In this document: positions 21,743 to 33,596 of the stretch, one piece after another | Layout of the letters: every line of letters starts with the position of its first letter | Numbering within the stretch: the stretch's first letter is position 1 | Origin: Diphasiastrum complanatum | Lineage: Eukaryota; Streptophyta; Lycopodiopsida; Lycopodiales; Lycopodiaceae | Length of the DNA: 64,000 nucleotides | Assembly: GCA_029204225.1 (NCBI GenBank) | Contig: CM055104.1 | Coordinates: 48,678,451-48,742,450 of the forward strand | Direction: 5' to 3' | Notes under the pieces: model-generated | The model's database searches: none | Told to the model about the DNA's origin: nothing | The model's input: only the letters and a program-made list of their open reading frames with translations | Position numbers and translations under genes: made by a program

Positions 21743-22680
21743 ATGAACACGAATTCAGAAGCAATGGCTTCAATCAACAGCATACAATCCAAAATATGTA
21801 CAGTTCTGGATTCTTCAAGATCTAACTTTCTAGCATGGAAAGTTAAGACCTCACTGATACTGAAGGGTGAAGGTCTATTCCCTTGGGTGGATGGCACAGA
21901 GGAAATGCCTACAACATCAGACAAAGAGGTACGTGAATGGAGGGAGAAAAATGACAAGGCAGTAGCCTTGCTATCATCATCCATCGAGGATAGTCTCATG
22001 TTTGACCTGGCTACACTCTCCAAGGCAAAGGAGATGTGGGATACACTGCTCACGAGATTTCAAACGAAATCACGTAGTCAAATAATGATGCTAGAAGATC
22101 AGCTGACAAATCTACAGTGGGATGGAAAAGACCTCACTTCTTCTGTAAAAAAAATGAAGGATCTATTTCTGTCTCTACACAATTTTGGAACAGAAAATGC
22201 AATGTCAGTTGAGAAGCAGCTCACTTACCTGTTGAGAGCCTTACCCATATCTTTTCAGACAACCAAAACCATGCTCGCGAAAGATCCTACAATGACCCTC
22301 AAAAAGGCAATTGTTGAGATTTGAGAGGAAGTCGAGATGAGAGAGCATCTTGATCACAAGGATGCTTCTGACCAAGCCCTCTACATCAATAAAGAAAAGA
22401 CAAAGAAACAATTCAAGCCTAAGAGGGAGTCGAATCAAAGGCAGGATCGTGATCAGCAAGCAGAGGGGACCAACAAAGGCAAGTGGAAGAACAAAGGGGG
22501 GTCGAAACAGCAAGGTGGAGAAAAGAAGACCTGCGTGAGATGCAGACGAGATGGGCACACAGTTGATACGTGATGGCTCAATACGAAAATTGAGTGTATC
22601 CACTGTCACAAGAAAAGTCATGCAGTCGTGGATTGTCGCCTAAACCTAAGGAACAAATCAGCATAGAACAGACAGGAGAA
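21743..22680 (+). pseudogene. Copia gag of element C
   Basis: ATG 21743 (MNTNSEAMASINSI) starts a Copia gag with NFLAWKVKTSLILKGEG and KAKEMWDTLLTRF. A TGA at 22322-22324 interrupts the frame, which continues unchanged through a Lys/Gln-rich linker to CVRCRRDGHTVDT. There the final Cys of the knuckle is itself a TGA stop. A second knuckle CIHCHKKSHAVVDC follows. Both stops are single-base changes. Confidence 0.85.
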
Positions 22681-24500
22681 CAGTAATAGTTCGTCCTATG
22701 TTGAGGAGCCAGAGAGCTCGAAAATGGGCGAAGAGAGATCGAACAGAAATTGTTCGACTGCCTACATTTGTGCAGATGTGTGTACAACATCAATACCTAA
22801 CATACATGAGGTGATCCTAGATTCAAGAGCTACCTCACACTTCGTGACATCAAGACGAATTATGTCAAATTTCTGAAGTGCTGATCCTTCAAGATTTATT
22901 GTTCTTGGAGATGGATTCAAACATCAAGTGAACGATATTGGTTCACTGTGGCTCAACACGAATGGTCGAGACACGACGACTCGAACATGTTCTGTTCGTG
23001 CCTACACTGCAGCAGGACTTGCTTTCTATGGCAAGGATAGCTGATGCAGGGATGCGTGTAACGTTTTCTGACGAAGCATCCAACGTTATTGATGCCAGTA
23101 CCAGTATCTTGATCACTCAAGGCAGAAGAAAATGTAATCTATATCACTTGAAGGTGCGCCTGCCTACAGATCAAATGCATTCAGACTCATGAAGATTCGC
23201 CAGACACTCTATGGCACAGGAGACTATGCCATATGAACTCAATGGCACTTTACCAAGCAAGCCATCATGGAGTAATAACAGAGGTCAGCATCTTGAATGC
23301 GAACAATTCGACCACCTGTGATACATGTCTCAAGGGTAAAATGTCTCGCACTCCATTTGTCAAAGACTCCTACATAACAACTAAGATTCTGGAGTTAGTG
23401 CATTCTGACATCTGTGGGCCTTTCAATGTAATCTCAATAGGAGGCCCAAATATTACATAACCTTCATTGATGATTATAGTAAATTCGCCAAAGTGTATTT
23501 TATTCAGAATAAATCAGAAGCACTTGATAGATTCACAAAGTATGTGAATTGGACAGAGAGATGCACTAGCAACACTGGTGAAGCAGATCAGGATAGATCG
23601 AGGTGGCGAGTACATCTCGAATCACTTCACTCACTTCTGCAATGATCGTGGTATCATTCACAGAAGGACTACAGATTACACACCACAGCACAATGGTGTT
23701 GCAGAAAGGAAGAATAGGACCCTGATTGAAGCTGTTAGATGGCCTACTCAAAAGCTCCAAGAGTACTGTGGGCTTAAGCAGTAGCTACAGCTGCATACAT
23801 CTAGAACAATACATGGAAGTCTGGTGTCCCTCACACGACACCACACAAATTATGGTGGGGTAGAAAGCCCAACTTGTCTCACATCAGAATCTTCGGTTGT
23901 GCAGCTTATGCACATATCTCTGATAAGCTTCGAAAGAAGCTTGATGAGAAAGCTGAACAGGGATTTCGGGTAGGATATGACAACAATTTATCATACTACA
24001 GAGTCTACATGCCAGACACGAACACTGTGAAGATAGTGAGAGATGTCAGATTCGTGAGCAGGACAATGGCCAACAATGATCATGTCAGTTACGAAGTTCT
24101 GGAAAGACAATACTATGATCTGTCACCAGCGACAAAGGGAACAGAAGACGAACACGAAAACAAAGATTTTCAAGTCACTTCGCATTCAAGTAACAAATCA
24201 GAAGATGAAAGATTCGAAAGGCAGCCTTCTACTACAGTGCCAGTAAACCAAGATGGTTCCGGACCTAGCAGAGAAGACAAAGGCAAAGGCATTGTTGTCC
24301 CAGGAGGATCTCCTAGAAGGTCGACAAGACAACGAAGAGTGCCAGCAAGATACGTGTCAAGCAACTCTGCTTCCACACCAGAAGAATTATGTGGATTTAG
24401 TGACGAATCGCAGACATTCGAGGAGGCAATCGAATGTCCAGAGAAGGACAAATGGATCCAAGCCATGAACAAAGAGATGGAATCCATGAGGAAGAATTAG
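22681..24500 (+). pseudogene. Copia protease and integrase of element C
   Basis: The protease motif is ILDSRATSHFV (about 22815-22850), with Arg in place of the catalytic-loop Gly of DSGATSH. Integrase pieces follow in three frames. They are the CDTCLKGKMSRTPF zinc region, LVHSDICGPFN, FIDDYSKFAKVYF, RIDRGGEYISNHF and TPQHNGVAERKNRTLIEA. The C-terminal part is IFGCAAYAHISDKLRKKLD and VGYDNNLSYYRVY, 23874-24500. A basic linker RRSTRQRRVPARYV leads to RT. Confidence 0.85.
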
Positions 24501-25987
24501 GTATGGACATTGCAGCCATTACCAAATAAGCGAATGGCTGTCAAATGCAAATGGGTATACAAGCTCAAGTATGCACCATATGGAGATGTCTTAAAATACA
24601 AGGCAAGACTGGTAGCGAAGGGATTCTCTCAGAGATATGGTATTGATTATTCTGAAATCTTCTCTCATGTCGTTAAACATTCGTCCCTACGTTTGTTATT
24701 TGCATATGCAGCTGCTTATGACCTCAGGATCCATATTGTGAACGAGAAGATAGCCTTCTTGCATGGTGAGTTAGACGAAGAGGTCTACATGGATCAACCC
24801 CCAGGTTATGTCTCAAATTCACTTCCTGATTATGCATGCAGAATGCATAGGAGTATCTATGGTCTAAAGCAGTCAGCTCGACAATGGTACAAAAAGAAGG
24901 ATCAAATCCTCAAATCATTGGGATTCAAGCCACTGATGGCTGATTCCAATGTCTATGTGAAAATTACTAATGGGAAGATCATCATTGTGGTTGTGTATGT
25001 GGACGACACTCTAATACTCTACAAGAGTGAGAAGCTGATTGCTGAAGTGAAGAAAGACATCTCGAAACATTTCGAGATTGTGGATCAAGGAGAGGCCATG
25101 TGTTACCTTGGCTTAAAAATTGAAAGGGACTATGAGGGAGGTAAGTTGTACCTTCATCAGTCCAGATACATCCAGAAAATCCTAAAGGATTTCGGGATGC
25201 TGAATTGCAAAGGAGCGAATACTCCAATCCTTGTAGGAACAGTGCTGACGAACGAAAATTGTTCGAGGACTGAAGTAGAGAGAGAATTGATGCAGCTCAC
25301 ACCTTACAAAAAGTTGATAGGATCGTTGATGTACCTTGCAGACAACACACGTCCTGACATTGCGTATGTTGTGTTCAGGATGAGCCAATTCTGCACGAAT
25401 TCTGGCTCGATACATTGAAAGATTGCAAAATGAATTTTGCAATATCTTCAACTAACAAAGGATTATGGTCTGTGTTATTGTTGTGATGTAGGTTTTCAAA
25501 TGATTTCCTATAGTGATGCTAGTTGGGCATCCCTCAAGAACGATTGTAAAACTGTCTCAGGAGGATGCACCATTGCATCAAGAGCGGCGATTCTCTGATC
25601 AACAAGAAGCAGACCATTGTGGCTCAGTCATCCTGCAAAGCAGAGTATGTCACAGCAGCAAAGATGGCCAACGAGATAATTTGGCTCAAACAGTTCTTGG
25701 ACGAATTGGACGAAACAAGCAACGAACCTCTGGTTTTACAAATGGACAACACATCTGCAATACATCTAACGAAAGACCCTGAGTTTCATTCAAGGACAAA
25801 ACACATTGCAATCAAGTACCACTTGATCAGGGACCTGATTGGAAAGAAGATGCTGCAGACCACCTTCATTGGAACAAAAGACATGGTTGCTGACATTTTC
25901 ACAAAGGCCCTAGACCAAGGTCTATTCGAGAGACAGAGGAGCAGCCTTGGAGTCGTCAAGCTATCATGCTTTGAGAGGGAGTTGTAA
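24501..25987 (+). pseudogene. Copia RT and RNase H of element C
   Basis: RT (24510-25418) is nearly intact: KCKWVYKLKYAPYGDVLKYK, KARLVAKGFSQRYGIDY, SIYGLKQSARQWYKK and the catalytic VVVYVDDTLILY. It ends YKKLIGSLMYLADNTRPDIA. A frameshift and stops lie near 25418-25560. RNase H (25565-25987) has KKQTIVAQSSCKAEYVTAAK and DNTSAIHLTKDPEFHSRTKH. Its stop TAA overlaps the first bases of the 3' LTR. Confidence 0.9.
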
Positions 25988-27090
25988 AATATTTTGCTTC
26001 TAATGCCAAAGCGTTGCTAGCTTTCAATTTTGAACCTTTGACAAAAGATGACACGACACGAAATCAGTCGTGCCCCACAACATCAGAAGTATTTTAGATC
26101 GTGGCTAATCTGTCACTCTTGTAATTCGTGAATTAGTTCTAGATGTTTAATTTTTCTAATCTGTAAATTACAAGAATGGGACTCGAAATTGTTCGCGAAC
26201 TATATACTTTTTTAATTGATGCATAATGTAAGTCAAATGCTAGTAAGCGAGACAAGAAGTCAGAAGACGAATTATTCATAATACCAGTTCGCATGCGTGC
26301 AAGACAATTTCTGTAATAGGATCAATAGATCCAAGGTCCGCTAGTAAGCGAGACTTGAATTCGTGATAGAACTGTATTTCTCTCACGCCAATGCAGTGCT
26401 TGAAGAATCAGAAAAAAAAAAATCAATAGATGATTTTGTAACTATTGTGCACATTATTATTCTAGATGATTGCATGATTTTGTATGTAAATTTGTCTGCT
26501 ATTATTCATGTGTTTGATTCGCTTGTTCATTTAATTTCACACTTTGGTTTGATATTGTTGAATGCTATATTAATTTGTTAACGTAGATCAGCAGTGTCTG
26601 ACTACTCTCTAAAGGATTGTAGGAGTGATATAGCCGGCAGTGACTAGCGATCACATCTAAATTCTTGACAAACTGATCCTGTTAGCGAATCTTTTCACTT
26701 TGTGCTTCGCTTCGCTTATATTTAGCAAGAAGGGTAAATCATTACAGAGCTCACATAGGTTTCGTTTCGTCCATTTTGTCTCGTATCGTCTTGTCTCGTC
26801 TCGTTACTAAGCTTGATTAATCTTGTCACGAATTATTTCACTTCGTTTCATTTCGTTTCGCGATCTATGTTTCCAACATGAATCAATGTCAGAGCAAGTT
26901 TCGCTTCGTTTCGTTTAGAATTCATCTCGTTTCATTTGGTTGTGTTATATAGCCTAATTGATTGAACTCGAACAAAAATAATTCGAGTGTCGCGAAAAGT
27001 TTCGCGAATCGTTCGTGATTTAATTTTATCAGTTTGTCACCAGAGTCTTGGCTATAATTTTGCATTTTTCGAGTGCATTATTCGTCATCA
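25983..27090 (+). repeat. 3' LTR of element C
   Basis: It starts TGTAAAATATTTTGC right after the purine tract GAGAGGGAG and ends ..ATTCGTCATCA, giving about 1108 bp. Its last 494 bases match the 5' LTR. The first 614 bases are known only from this copy, so the start rests on the purine tract and the TG. Confidence 0.7.
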
Positions 27091-28426
27091 ATTCCTTCCG
27101 CCAAACCACTTTTATTTGCCTCCGACACCTTCTCAATTCTATCCGATAGTGTTTTTTTTATACAATGACCTTTCTACTTTCATAAAAAATTTTAATCTTG
27201 TGATTATTTTTCAACCCTCCATTTACAATGTTTTCCCAGTTCAATCCGACTTCCATCTCACTTGTACCCAATGACTTTCCGTTTGCATCCATTGTTTTTT
27301 ATCATTTTCGAGTTTTGCAACATTTGGATTTTTCGATACATTTTAATTTTTTCAATACTTTCCATTTTTAGATCCCTTGTAATTTTTTTCATACTATATA
27401 ATTTTTCGATACTCAATTTTACTTTTACAGAATTTTTCGAGTTTTTCAAGTTTTTCAAGTTTTTTTCACGTATTTCAAATTTTTTGAGTTTTTCAGATTT
27501 AAGATTCTTCGATTTCTCAGATATTTTTTCGACTTTCTCAGATTTTTGAGTTTTTCAAGGTGTTTTTCTTGTTTTTTAGATTTTGGAATTTTTCAAATTC
27601 TGTTTCGCTTTTTCAAATTTTCGAATTTTTCTTTCCAGTTTTTCAGTTTTCCGTTTTTTGAATTTTTTTTCAGCTTTTACGTTTTTTCGATTTTTTCGAG
27701 ACCTCAAAGTTCTTCGATACTTAACATTTTTCAATGTCATTTTTTTTATACTTGCGTTTTTTCAATACGTGACTCAATGTTTTCTAGAGTTTTTCGATAC
27801 TATATCGATTCACAAAATCCGAGATTTTTCGATATCTACAATCAAATTTTTTCAATACTATATCGACTCGATTTTTTTAGTCTTTTCTATGCAACCACAA
27901 GATTTTTACTTTAGAATGAAGTTTTGATGCCCAATCATATCAGATAGAATTCACCCAGACCCAATTTTATTGCCCACGATTCACTCATTACCTCCGCAAA
28001 TTCTAGCTCAATGTCAAACTTTCCAGAAATAGAAGAAAACCAGTTTTTGCATCAGATCTTTACTGATAGAATTCGTAGATAATTCGGTGAGCCTCAAAAT
28101 TTCTTGCATGATTTCTCTGTCACATCCATGAATTATGATCAAACTAATTTTTGTACTGTCAAACAATTTCACTCATTTTGTACAAAAAAATCACTTATGA
28201 GAATTTGCCGGACCTCATAACATTGTCTTGAAATTCGCGAACCTCATTGGAAAATCGTGGGCACTGAGGACGATTATTTCGTGAAATTACGATTTTCTGC
28301 CTATATATAGGCCTCACCCATCCTCTCCACGAGTTCATTCTAGATCTTTGCAACTGAGTTCATACTAAAATTTTCAAAAAATTCAAAATTTTCAGAACTA
28401 TCTAGAATCATTCAACTACTGCTATC
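27091..28426 (+). other. T-rich quasi-repeat and leader of repeat X2
   Basis: 27290-27890 is a T-rich stretch built from many variants of TTTTTCGA or TTTTTCAA every 8-15 bases. A small coding-looking segment starts at ATG 28011 (SNFPEIEENQFLHQIFTD..., one in-frame stop, ending near 28219) that I do not recognise. TATATATAGG near 28311 is TATA-like and precedes the X2 coding part by about 115 bases. Confidence 0.35.
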
Positions 28427-30171
28427 TTGGCCTCCAGAGACACCTCACTCTCCTTCCATCGTCGTAAGGCCCCTAAATCTTACTCGGACGACATATTTTT
28501 GATCTGCATCAAGAATTTATCTAAAGCACTAATATTTTTACTAACCTTAGCTTTGATCTGACTTATTTCACTGATCAGTAGAGCGAGAGTTTGGTCCGAG
28601 CGGCCTATTCAACTAACGGACGAGTTTCATTCCTTCCGGATCACGTCCAAGAATGGCAACTATACCATAATTGACATCTCCCCAGAGCATCTACAAAGCA
28701 TTGGATTTTCTAACCTGGGCGAGACGATTCATGAAAAGGGTACCAGCTACGACTCCAAATACTCCACGAAGTTCTTGATGGGGATGACGGAAAGACCATT
28801 GCACAAACCAACGATGACGTTGCCATCAAACTGATCAAGGATCCTAAGCTACGGGCAGCCGTAGAAATTCTCATGACAATGGTCGAGGTATATATTGTTA
28901 AAATGGATCACATTCCACCAAGTGATCTATTTTCCTTAACCCTCACCATGGATGATCCCACTCAAAACTACAAGTGGGCAGAAAAGGTTGTTGAGAAATT
29001 ATGTGTGGCCTTAAAAGCTAAAAGAGCCACCACCAAATGTGGATATCTCCTCCACATGTTGGTCACAAAATAACTAGGACAACGAACGGTCGCGGCCCTC
29101 AAAGAGTTAGACGACATCTACTCTAGCACCAGAAAGCGGGCCACCCCACAAGTGTCAGCAGCCGAACCTATTTCACGTGCACCACCAACAAAGAAGTAGA
29201 AGGGTAAGGCAGTGAGCACAGACGACAACATCTCCCTTGATATCTTATCCAATGATATAGGGAAAGAGTATGCTGAATCTAGAGGGAACTTGAAATGCTC
29301 TCAAGTCCCAAAGGAAATTCTGACGTAGCAGGAGACCCTACTCCAACAGGCCCAACAACGAAGACAAGTGGTAGCTACAACAGCTAGCTCTTTAGATGCT
29401 AGCGCTTCCGGTTCTAGTTCAGTAGGTGTGGTCCTATCTACTCAGGTAACTTTAGTCGTTCCGGTATCATTACCTACTAACACAACTCTCCTTCCACCAC
29501 TACCCCTACCATTTATTGCCACATCCACTTCTTCATTCACATTGAACACGGGCTTTGATTCCACTATCCCACAGAAGCTCTCACCTGTACATTCTTCCAC
29601 CCTACTTGACTCTGCAGTCAATGTAGACAATTTTGTATTACAACTATTAATGCAAACCGCATCCACCACCTTCACAACTAATTCACTCCACACGTCTCCG
29701 ACACACATTCAGTCACCTCCACATTCATTATCCCTAATACCACAATCACCCCCACCTACATTCTCTATCATACCGCAATCACCTCCCCTTGTATTTTTTC
29801 ACACTCCAACTTCTCCCCCAATTTCAGATTTTCTTTTATTCAACTCCAAGCCATATCCCAATTATACACACACACTCCATGACATTGGCCCTTGGGAGCA
29901 ATTATCCCTAGCGGCCCAAAAAGTGATTTGGTTGGTGAATGAGCTCCAATTCAACCTCTTTGGCATCTAAGGAGGTCAATACACTATGAAGCAGCTCGAC
30001 GATGGAGCCCTGGCAGATATTCAAAAAGAAAAGGCAAAGTTGGAGGTAGAATCCAAGCAACAGCAGCAGCAAATACAGGATCTGAACACACATATCGCCT
30101 TACAAAATGCCAAAGGTGCCCTAAGAAAAGAGAAGGTACGCTGTAAATCAAATCCTAAGGCATTTCGTTAG
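28427..30171 (+). pseudogene. Unclassified repeat-encoded protein, copy X2
   Basis: The N-terminal part begins at 28427, where a TTG stands in the place of the ATG seen in X1. It includes SYSDDIFLICIKNLSKAL and QLTDEFHSFRITSKNG. After a frameshift near 28800 one frame continues to 30171 with stops at 29071-29073, near 29198, near 29325 and at 29968-29970. Segments are VEILMTMVEVYIVKMDHIPP, a Ser/Thr/Pro-rich middle (PTHIQSPPHSLSLIPQSPPP) and a coiled-coil tail (IQKEKAKLEVESKQQQQQI). The layout parallels X1 at 578-2849. No retrotransposon enzyme motif is seen, so I cannot assign a function. Confidence 0.5.
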
Positions 30172-30929
30172 TGTTACGCATTTTTCGCATCTTCACCAAC
30201 GTTCATTTCAGCAAAAGCTGACATCGCGGCCTTCTCACGCTTATCTCATGCAACTGTGCAATCAGATCTGACAACGACAGCAATCACCCACGATCTCCTA
30301 CAGACAGCACATCCGCTTTGTACTTTCTTCATTTGCACACTTGTAATATTGTGTATACATATATATATATATATATTGAATACCATTTGCGTATTCAACA
30401 ACTAGGAGAGAAACCAAAAACAAGTGTGTGTAAAATACAGCATCAGAAGCTTATCAGAGATAGACGAAGTAGATGCCTTGCGCATTGATTCTTTATTGTC
30501 AGTAATAGGTTCATTGTTTTTCAGATTGAATTAGCTTTGTAGAGCACGCGATTTCGTTCGTTATTGTCTTGTGCTCTACCGCATTATTGACATGTATACT
30601 ATACTTAATCTGATAACAACTCTTTTGTTCTATGTTCAGATTCGTATCATATTGTTATGCTCACTTTCATTCTGTCTGATTTTCTTGTTGCTCAATCTGG
30701 TAATCTATTCTTAGCGAGTTATTATTAGTCTAATTGGTGACGACTAATATTTAGTCTTGCTTTTCGCGAATCATTCGCGACTGATTATCAATCGAACTCA
30801 GTCTAACTCTTCACAAATCATTCGCGACTAATTATTCTTCTGATGTCTTATTAACGTTTGGTTACGTAATCAGAACGACCGTGATTTCCATCACTAACGT
30901 TTTGTTCGTTTTTTATATGCGTAGTCATG
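30172..30929 (+). other. LTR-like non-coding stretch
   Basis: No gene. It contains a (TA)n run at about 30359-30376 and repeated CGCGAATCATTCGCGACT-type words (30765-30830) resembling the LTR of element C. It is probably the LTR of a related Copia, but no mate is in the window. Confidence 0.4.
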
Positions 30930-31169
30930 TTTAGGAAAAGAGTAATATAGCTCATTCCGCTGCGCACGAACACTTTCTGTTCGAGTTCGTTTCTCGTTCG
31001 TGTTTCGAGTTCGTTTCCTTTCATGTTCGTTTTTTTTTCGAGCTATTTTCGTTTCTCACACACGACACACCTTCTTTTTCCAACAAGTTTTTCCTTAAAG
31101 AAAACAAACGTTTGAAGACAATGACGTCAAGGAGGACATGCCAAAAATGGAAGTCAATGATGACTCCAT

Positions 31170-31823
31170 TGTGAAAAATTGTCAACTAGTTAAGTTGTCT
31201 AATTCGACAATTTGGCGACCAATGTGACTTTTCAACTTAGAGATACATTTCTCTATGTTAACAAGGACTTAAAATAATGTCCTTATTATTTTTAGCAAGT
31301 ATATCGGTGGATTAAGGTCAAATTTGGACCTACTCTAATTGGCTAGTAAAGATACATTGAATCTAGCCATGTTAGATCTAGGTTTGTGGCAAGTATCTAG
31401 AAACTTCCATAAGTTAATAAGTTTAAGCAAGATGATCCAAATAGGTCAAGAGGATGTTATAAATAACACATTGTGGGAGAAATTTATCTCTCTCATTCAT
31501 TTTTGTGAAAGATCTCTCTTTGGGTTTCTACATCCATTCTTTGCATCTTGGTGGTGATATTGTGAGATCTTGTGTAGCATGCTAATTTTTTTTTTTATGT
31601 ATATGAGTTCACAAGTGAGAGTACTGTTATTATACAACTTTTGTACGGACAAGGACAATAAATTATCATATCTAGAGTGTTTATGACAAGTACTTGTTAA
31701 GTTTTTATCTTCTTTGTACAGTTGATACATGATTTTCACATTTGTAATGACGCTAAATGTGCTCTCCAAATTTGTCAAAAATCAAGGGACATAATTAGGT
31801 ATTTGTGATCTGATTTTTTCACA
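31170..31823 (+). repeat. LTR of family B, left arm, outer copy
   Basis: 654 bp, TGTGAAAAATTG to ATTTTTTCACA, followed at 31824 by TGGTATCAGAGC. TATA-like GTTATAAATAAC lies near 31455. It is related to the LTR of element A in its ends, length and the shared segment TACATTGAATCTAG. Confidence 0.85.
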
Positions 31824-31835
31824 TGGTATCAGAGC
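31824..31835 (+). other. Primer-binding site of family B
   Basis: TGGTATCAGAGC abuts the LTR end. About 285 bases of non-coding leader follow to 32120. Confidence 0.85.
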
Positions 31836-32120
31836 TTTGTTGCAAACTATATTTGATAGAGAAGCCAATTCTAATGAGTGATTTGGAGGCGCCATCAATT
31901 CTAGAGTGTGCTAGGTTGATTCCTTGTCAAAATCAAACATTTTTCAAGTGTAGAATGGAGATCTTTGTGATCCAAAGCTCAATTTAAGTAAAAATACTTG
32001 TAATAAGCCGATTTCCTTCCTTACTTGTTAGATTGTTGCGAGATTTAATGCATAAGAAAGGATTTATATCATTTTTTTAGATTCTATATCCAATTCCTAG
32101 CTTTTGCATATAGAATTTGA

Positions 32121-32957
32121 GTTAAGTTGTTTAATTTGACAATTTGGAGACCAAAGTAAATTTTTAACTTAGAGATACATTTATATGTCAATAAGGACTA
32201 AAAATAGTGTTCTTACTATTTTTAACAACTATATAGATGGATTAGGTCGGATTTGGACCTACTCTAAATGGTTAGTAAAGATACATTGAATATAGTCATG
32301 TTAGATCTAGGTTTTTGACAAGTACCTATAAATTTTCATAAGTTGCTAAGCTTAGATAAAATGATCCAAATAAGTCAAGAGGCTATTATAAATACGCATA
32401 CAAGTGTGGAAGAAATTTATCTCTCTCATTCATTCTTGTGAAAGATATCTCTTTGGGTTTCTACATCCATTTTTGCATCTTAATGATAATATAGTGAGAT
32501 TTTTTGTGTAGAATGTTATTTTTCTTATGTATATGAATTTTCATAAGTTGCTAAGCTTTAGCAAAGTTAATCAAATTAGTCAAGAGGCTATTATAAATAC
32601 GCATACAAGTGTGGAAGAAATTTATTTCTCTCATTCATTCTTGTGAAAGATATCTCTTTGGGTTTCTACATCCATTTTTTGCATCTTGGTGATGATATAG
32701 TGAGATTTTGTGTGTAGAATGTTATTTTTCTTATGTATATGAATTCACACGTGTGAGTACTGTTATTGTACGACTGTTGTACGAACATGAACAATAAATT
32801 ATCCTATCTATGTGTTTATGAAAAGTACTTGTTAAGTTTTCATCTTCTTTGTGTAGTTGATCCATAATTTTTACATTTGTAATAAAACTAGATGTGCTCT
32901 CCAAATTTGCCAAAGATCAAAAGGCATAATTAAGTCTTGTGATCTAATTTTTTCACA
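32121..32957 (+). repeat. LTR of family B, left arm, inner copy
   Basis: It begins at GTTAAGTTGT, 17 bases into the LTR, joined directly to leader sequence, and ends ..TTTTTTCACA at 32957. It contains a tandem duplication of about 205 bp (32331-32535 and 32536 to about 32740) that includes the TATA-like region. What follows (CCAATGTC...) is not a primer site, so this looks like a 3' LTR end. Confidence 0.75.
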
Positions 32958-33596
32958 CCAATGTCATCTCCAAAAAATGATAATCATGATACTCCACATA
33001 CTTCTAAGTGAGAATATTGGTGATATGGTTTGTAGCTTAAAATGGGCAACAAGAGATGAATTGGAACATGATGTGTCATTATTTAATGACTCCACATTGC
33101 ACACATCTTCTTGTTCATCTCCATCATCATCATCACCATCAACTAATAAAGATTTACATACTCATAGCAAAGTTGAAGGAGATATGTGAATAGAGTTAGA
33201 AATAGACTCGTTTGGTATGGCGGATTTGTCACATGATGCGACAAATGGTGTATAAGAGATTCATGAATTTTATTTACACATATCTACTACAAACATTGCG
33301 ATCAACATGCAGATATGTTGATTAAATTTGATATTTTTAAAAGGGTTTTCTAGACTTACTTTTCGATAATTTGTAGAAGTTTAAGGTTAATTTTTTTTCT
33401 CTTTTGCTCTTCTTAGTTGTAAAATCACTAGAATGTCACCTATTATGAATAAATTGTGGTTCCAAATACCAATTAGCCACATTAATAATTAGGGTTTTTC
33501 ACCAAATATACTATTTATACCTGAAGGATTGGGTGGGCTTACTTTATGACATGTAGTCTTTGAAAAAGTGTCATAATCAAAAAATGAAATGAACTC
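32958..33596 (+). other. Spacer of the inverted duplication, no clear gene
   Basis: Only a short open frame (32857-33189, mostly Ser/His-rich from a CATCAT run) is present. I do not consider it a gene. AT-rich, no recognisable repeat in the window. Confidence 0.4.

Larger units (their letters stand above)
21104..27090 (+). mobile_element. Copia element C, nearly full length, decayed
   Basis: In order it has a 5'-truncated 5' LTR, tRNA-iMet primer site, gag with two zinc knuckles, protease, integrase, RT, RNase H and 3' LTR. The gag-pol frame changes several times and has a few stops, so it is inactive. The five bases after the 3' LTR are ATTCC. No target duplicate can be tested because the 5' LTR start is missing. 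Confidence 0.85.
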
